From NCBI RefSeq assembly GCF_024218795.1, contig NZ_CP100401.1, positions 1-64,000 on the forward strand: DNA of 64,000 bases. Reading direction: 5' to 3'. Source of the stretch: Halorussus aquaticus. GTDB lineage: Archaea > Halobacteriota > Halobacteria > Halobacteriales > Haladaptataceae. Shown here piece after piece: positions 60,619 to 64,000 of this stretch. Each line of letters opens with the position of its first letter. Position 1 is the first letter of the stretch. The translations under genes and the position numbers were made by a program. The notes below the pieces were generated by a model. It saw only the letters and a program-made list of their open reading frames with translations. It was not told the DNA's origin and did not search any database.

Positions 60619-61365
60619 ATGACGGCGCTCGCGCCGCTCTCCGTCCAAGCGTCCGGCGACCCGAGCGCCGCGGTCGTCCGCTTCCTCGGGTCGGTCCTCG
60701 TCACGGTGTCGGCCGGGGTGTTCGGGTTCTACGCGGTCCGTAACCTCCGACTGAACCGACTGGAGTCCCAGCGCCCGTTCTGGCGCTACCTCGCGGCGGT
60801 CGGGGCCACTGCCGGACTCTTCGGTCTGTTCGGCGTCGCCGAATCGGTCGTCAGTTCTCGGGTCCTGACAGCGTTCGCCCACGGTGCCCTGCTCTTCTGC
60901 ATCGTCTTCCTCGCGTTCTCGATGCGAGAGGTGTACTACAACTCGGCGCTCGCTCCCGCGCCGGACGACCAGCGGTTCTCGCTCGCCACGCTGCGCAGAG
61001 TCGAGGCCGCGTTCGTCGTGGTAATCCTCGTGGAGTGGGTCGCGGTTCTACTCGTCGCACAGGCGGCCGTCGCCGAGGTCGTCAAGGGTCTCGGCAGCGT
61101 CGCGTTCGCGGCGTACGGCGTGGTGTTCGCCGAGAAACTGGAGTCGATGGCGCGCGGCACGTCGCTCGACACGCTCCGCCGTCACCTCCTGCCCGTGCTG
61201 GTCTCGCTGGCCGGTCTGGGACTCGCGGACCTCGGCGTCCTCGTGGGAATCAGCCCGGTGGTCGTGGGGGCCGTCGAGAACGTCTTCGTCGTCCTCGTGG
61301 CCGGGTTCCTCATCACCGCGACCATCCGACTCCAGCAGAACGTCGTAGGACTGTCGGCCGGGTAG
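60619..61365 (+). CDS. multi-helix membrane protein
   Basis: A 248-residue protein with about seven predicted membrane helices (for example FLGSVLVTVSAGVFGFYAV, AHGALLFCIVFLAFSM, AAFVVVILVEWVAVLLVAQ, ENVFVVLVAGFLITATI). The connecting loops are short. It resembles haloarchaeal seven-helix membrane proteins of unknown function found near signalling genes, but it has no retinal-binding lysine or other decisive motif that I can see. It is thus a membrane protein of unknown role. The start at 60619 rests on the TATA box spacing. Confidence 0.72.
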   Translation: MTALAPLSVQASGDPSAAVVRFLGSVLVTVSAGVFGFYAVRNLRLNRLESQRPFWRYLAAVGATAGLFGLFGVAESVVSSRVLTAFAHGALLFCIVFLAFSMREVYYNSALAPAPDDQRFSLATLRRVEAAFVVVILVEWVAVLLVAQAAVAEVVKGLGSVAFAAYGVVFAEKLESMARGTSLDTLRRHLLPVLVSLAGLGLADLGVLVGISPVVVGAVENVFVVLVAGFLITATIRLQQNVVGLSAG

Positions 61366-61461
61366 TCGTCGGATTCGGGGGTTTCGTTCGCACCGTTCTC
61401 CTGTCGTATTCGGAGGAAATCATTAGTGTTCGGGGGTAGTTAGCGCGTCTGGGGGTTACCG

Positions 61462-62745
61462 ATGGGAGCAAACGACGACACGCTATCGAGACGCACGTAT
61501 CTGAAGGCGACCGGCGCGGCGAGCGCGGCCGGACTCGGAAGCCTGTCCGGTTTCGTCGGTCAGGACGGAGGCACGCTCGAAGTCCAGCACTGGTGGACCG
61601 GCGGTGACGGCGGACAGGCCATCAGCGCGCTGTTCGAGGGGTTCAAGCAACAGTATCCGAACGTCACGGTCAACGAGAACCCGGTCGCTGGCGGTGCGGG
61701 ACAGAATCTCCACACCGTCATCAAGAAGCGAGTCCTGAACAACAATCCGCCGAGCACGTGGCAGGACTGGCCCGGTGCGAACCTCACGCCGTACACGGAG
61801 GCGGGCGTCCTCAAGGACATCGAATCGTCCGTCTGGGACCGCAACGACATGAAGAACGCGTACCTCGAAGGGCCGAAGCAGGTGGCCCAGCCCGCGGGCA
61901 ACTACGTGACGGTGCCGCTGAACATCCACCGACTCAACAACCTCTTCTACAACGTCGAGGTGGTCGAGCAGGCGGGTGTGGACCCGACCTCGTTCTCCGG
62001 TCCGAGCGACGTGCTGAGTGCGGTCGAAACCGTCGAATCGGAGACCGACGCCGCGGGGATGGCCCACCAGACCCAGTCGCCGTGGTCCACGCTTCAATTG
62101 TGGGAGACCGAACTGCTGGCGAGACACGGTCAGTCTACGTATCAACAGTTCGCCGACGGGAACGTCGGTGCTGTGGAGAGTCAGGTCAAGGACGCACTAC
62201 GGGGCGTCAAACAGTACCGCCAGTACTTCAACGACGACGCCGGGTCGATAGGCTGGACCGAAGCCAACTCCAAGATAATCAAGGGCGAGGCGGCGTTCAT
62301 CCATCAGGGCGACTGGGCCGCCGGGATGTACCGCTCACAGGACGGCTTCGAGTACGAACAGCACTGGAATCAGGTGAGCTACCCCGGCACGAGCGGCCAG
62401 TACTCGCTGGTCATCGACTCGTTCCCCTTCCCGAAGAACAACCCGTCGCCCGACGCGACGACCAAGTTCCTCCGGTACGTCGGGAGCGTGGACGGCCAGC
62501 GTCGGTTCAACCCGAAGAAGGGGTCGATTCCGCCGCGAACGGACGTTCCGAGGGACGCGTTCGGCCCGTTCCTCCAGAGCCAGATGGACGACTTCCAGAA
62601 CGCCGAGGTCCAACCGCCGTCTACGGCACACGGTCTCGCGGTCCCGCCGGAGACGCTCACCAACCTCGAAGACGCCATGGCGACGTTCAACTCGTCGTGG
62701 AACGTCGATAGGGCCTACGACGGCATCGTCCAAGCCTTCCAGTAA
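61462..62745 (+). CDS. Tat-exported sugar-type ABC solute-binding protein (orphan)
   Basis: The 427-residue protein opens with a twin-arginine signal (SRRTYLKATGAASAAGLG), followed by a mature region typical of family 1 (maltose/oligosaccharide-like) binding proteins: LEVQHWWTGGDGGQAISALFE, a long central domain and KGEAAFIHQGDWAAGMYRS, the motif that closes over the sugar. No lipobox Cys is seen near the signal, so it may be secreted or anchored otherwise. No permease or ATPase gene follows; the next gene is on the other strand. The transporter must lie outside the window or be shared. Sugar specificity unknown. Confidence 0.85.
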   Translation: MGANDDTLSRRTYLKATGAASAAGLGSLSGFVGQDGGTLEVQHWWTGGDGGQAISALFEGFKQQYPNVTVNENPVAGGAGQNLHTVIKKRVLNNNPPSTWQDWPGANLTPYTEAGVLKDIESSVWDRNDMKNAYLEGPKQVAQPAGNYVTVPLNIHRLNNLFYNVEVVEQAGVDPTSFSGPSDVLSAVETVESETDAAGMAHQTQSPWSTLQLWETELLARHGQSTYQQFADGNVGAVESQVKDALRGVKQYRQYFNDDAGSIGWTEANSKIIKGEAAFIHQGDWAAGMYRSQDGFEYEQHWNQVSYPGTSGQYSLVIDSFPFPKNNPSPDATTKFLRYVGSVDGQRRFNPKKGSIPPRTDVPRDAFGPFLQSQMDDFQNAEVQPPSTAHGLAVPPETLTNLEDAMATFNSSWNVDRAYDGIVQAFQ

Positions 62746-63003
62746 CGACTCTCGGGCTTTCGGGTACCGACCGCGGACGACCCAAGTCCGACCGCCGTGG
62801 TCGTCCGTCTCCACGCTGCTGTCGCTCGGGAGGAAGAATCAGGGCGGCGAGGACCGCCCCGGTTGTCAGAGGCACAGTAATTATTTACGACTCCCTTGCC
62901 TGCGACGCCGGGGCGTAGGACCCCTGCAGGCAGTAATTTCTACGAACGATACCTGCATAGATGTACTGCATGATATGACGGGCCTTTAAGTCCCCTGCGG
63001 AAC

Positions 63004-63306
63004 CTACGCGGTCAGTTCCGCGTCTTCGGGGACCGAGACGGGCCGCGGCAGGTACAAGCGTTTTCGCGCGTCGGGGACGTACATCTCCTCTTCGACGAGT
63101 CCGTCGTCTTCGAGTTTCGTCAGCGCGTCGCGGGTCGTCCTCGCCGGGAGGAGCGCGTGCCGCCGAATCTGTCCTTGGGTCAACGGACCCTCTTCCTGCT
63201 CTAACACTCTGTAGACGAGTTTCGCACTCGGCGGGAGTTCTAGGAGTCGCTCGAATCGTTGTTCCGGGGTCGTCTCCGGTTCACTGCCCGTGGCAAAAGC
63301 GATCAC
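63004..63306 (-). CDS. winged-helix transcriptional regulator, MarR/TrmB-like
   Basis: A 100-residue protein made almost entirely of a winged helix: FERLLELPPSAKLVYRVLEQ, GPLTQGQIRRHALLPARTTRDALTKLEDDGLVEEEMYV (recognition helix and turn) and the wing KRLYLPRP. No ligand-binding domain follows, so it is a small DNA-binding regulator, perhaps acting as a dimer. It lies downstream of the solute-binding gene on the opposite strand, so control of that gene is possible but not shown. The 258 bases between them hold no clear gene. Confidence 0.8.
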   Translation of the reverse strand: MIAFATGSEPETTPEQRFERLLELPPSAKLVYRVLEQEEGPLTQGQIRRHALLPARTTRDALTKLEDDGLVEEEMYVPDARKRLYLPRPVSVPEDAELTA

Positions 63307-63629
63307 TGGGTTTCGACATATCCATCTGGGTGTACAGACCGAATCGGTTTAGTTGTTGCGGTCGAAGCGGTGAAGAAATGTTCGGTGACTGATTCACGAC
63401 CGCCAATCTCTCCAGTTGGACGACTCGTTAGGAACGTCGTCCGACGGGTCGTCGGCCGCGAACAGCGCATCCCGTTTTCGACTCAAATAACGGACGGAGC
63501 GGCTAGGAAGCCCCAATCTGTTACGGGGGATTCGGACTGTTTCGATTCGATAACCACAAGATATAAGTCTATATTGTCGCATCATTCAGTCAGTAACCAG
63601 AGGCCGTTCGAGTCGCGCCTGACACGACC
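63307..63629. other. intergenic region, 323 bases
   Basis: It is less G+C-rich at its right end, where AGATATAAG (63559-63567) could be a TATA box for the response regulator gene with a leader of about 40 bases. A minus-strand frame at 63394-63495 reads RKRDALFAADDPSDDVPNES near its stop, but its upstream part lacks coding character and no convincing start exists. I see no RNA gene or repeat. Confidence 0.5.
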
Positions 63630-64000
63630 ATGTCCCCCGATCAATCGACTGTTCTCGTCGTGGACGACGAGCAAGACGTTGCCGACCTCTACGCGATGTG
63701 GTTAGAGAACGACTATCGCGTGCGGAGTGCCTACGAGGGCGATACGGCGCTGGACGTGCTCGACGAATCCGTCGACGTCGTCCTCCTCGACCGCCGGATG
63801 CCGGGCCAATCTGGCGACGAGGTCCTCGCGGAGATTCGAAGCCGCGAACTCAACTGCCGCGTCGTCATGGTGACCGCGGTCAAACCGGATTTCGACATCT
63901 TGGAGATGGGGTTCGACGACTATCTGGTCAAACCCGTCTCGAAAGACGACCTCCACGAAACCGTCGAAAAGATGTTGACCCGCGTCGATTACGGCGCGAA
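63630..64000 (+). CDS. HalX-type response regulator, 3' end outside window
   Basis: The visible 123 residues form a receiver domain: VLVVDDEQDVADLY with the acidic pair, phospho-acceptor Asp in VVLLDRRMPGQSGDEV (residue about 54), Thr in RVVMVTAVKPDFD and Lys in DYLVKPVSKDD. The phrase DILEMGFDDYLVKP and the spacing to the end are typical of haloarchaeal HalX regulators, whose C-terminal coiled domain would lie beyond the window. It would accept phosphate from a histidine kinase. The kinase partner is not visible in the window next to it. Confidence 0.85.
   Translation, partial: MSPDQSTVLVVDDEQDVADLYAMWLENDYRVRSAYEGDTALDVLDESVDVVLLDRRMPGQSGDEVLAEIRSRELNCRVVMVTAVKPDFDILEMGFDDYLVKPVSKDDLHETVEKMLTRVDYGA

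Noticed and set aside
62746..63003. Structured RNA gene downstream of the solute-binding gene
   Set aside because: A few GC-rich inverted segments and a CTGCAGGCAG motif are present, but no known RNA pattern or tRNA features could be supported.
63394..63585. Small minus-strand gene ending ...NWRDWRS
   Set aside because: The last 28 residues look haloarchaeal, but the upstream part is AT-rich with poor codon use and no convincing start. It may be a remnant.
1..64000. tRNA or rRNA genes
   Set aside because: No T-loop/anticodon arrangement or rRNA-like sequence was found on either strand by reading.

Overview
The window is a stretch of a halophilic archaeal (class Halobacteria) chromosome or chromosome-like replicon. 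The evidence is consistently high G+C at third codon positions, very acidic proteins rich in Asp and Glu, Tat and lipobox signal peptides, HalOD1, HTH_10 (bacterio-opsin activator) and HalX-type proteins, an archaeosortase PGF-CTERM sorting signal, TATA boxes about 27 nt ahead of leaderless start codons, and an archaeal Orc1/Cdc6 origin. I cannot assign a genus from sequence alone.

Layout. 1-6 kb: end of an MFS transporter, a translation elongation factor 1A gene outside its usual ribosomal neighbourhood, a small DUF5786 protein, a lactate-utilisation (LutC, LutB-LutA) pair and a uracil-DNA-glycosylase-like protein. 6-11.9 kb: small membrane and zinc proteins, a YciF-type ferritin-like protein, an MBL hydrolase coupled to a ThuA-like protein, a receiver-GAF-histidine kinase and a membrane zinc protein. 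11.9-15.1 kb: a replication origin. An orc1/cdc6 gene is flanked on both sides by ORB-like boxes (14 found), with an AT-rich unwinding-element candidate and a 15-bp tandem array beside it. 15-25.8 kb: methyltransferase, thioredoxin, DMT transporter, polysaccharide deacetylase, S9 peptidase, HalOD1 protein, SDR, AIM24 protein, galactonate dehydratase and an orphan transposase-like HTH protein. 25.8-36.5 kb: two large exported proteins (one with seven FG-GAP repeats and very long Thr-rich linkers, one with a PGF-CTERM tail), small membrane proteins and two lipoproteins. 36.5-43.4 kb: a branched-chain amino-acid-type ABC operon (livJ, fused livHM, livG, livF), a luciferase-like oxidoreductase and a duplicated EthD protein. 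43.4-50.7 kb: SMR pump, small membrane proteins, an M24 metallopeptidase homologue, an iron/cobalamin-type FecCD-FecE pair behind an iron-box-like palindrome, a membrane-anchored winged-helix protein, a cyclase and a YdjM-like protein. 50.8-64 kb: a giant multi-PAS/GAF bacterio-opsin-activator regulator, a MutS-like ATPase, a DUF7504 protein, a HEAT-repeat pseudokinase, a membrane protein, an orphan solute-binding protein, a winged-helix protein and the start of a HalX-type response regulator.

Seven breaks in otherwise well-conserved genes (lutB, the S9 peptidase twice, the HalOD1 gene, a tiny membrane-protein gene, livG, and the bat-type regulator) are all single-base deletions. Most can be repaired by restoring a C or G that recreates a CG dinucleotide. 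This one-sided pattern suggests systematic assembly error more than real gene decay, so these genes are annotated as broken in this sequence but may be intact in the organism.
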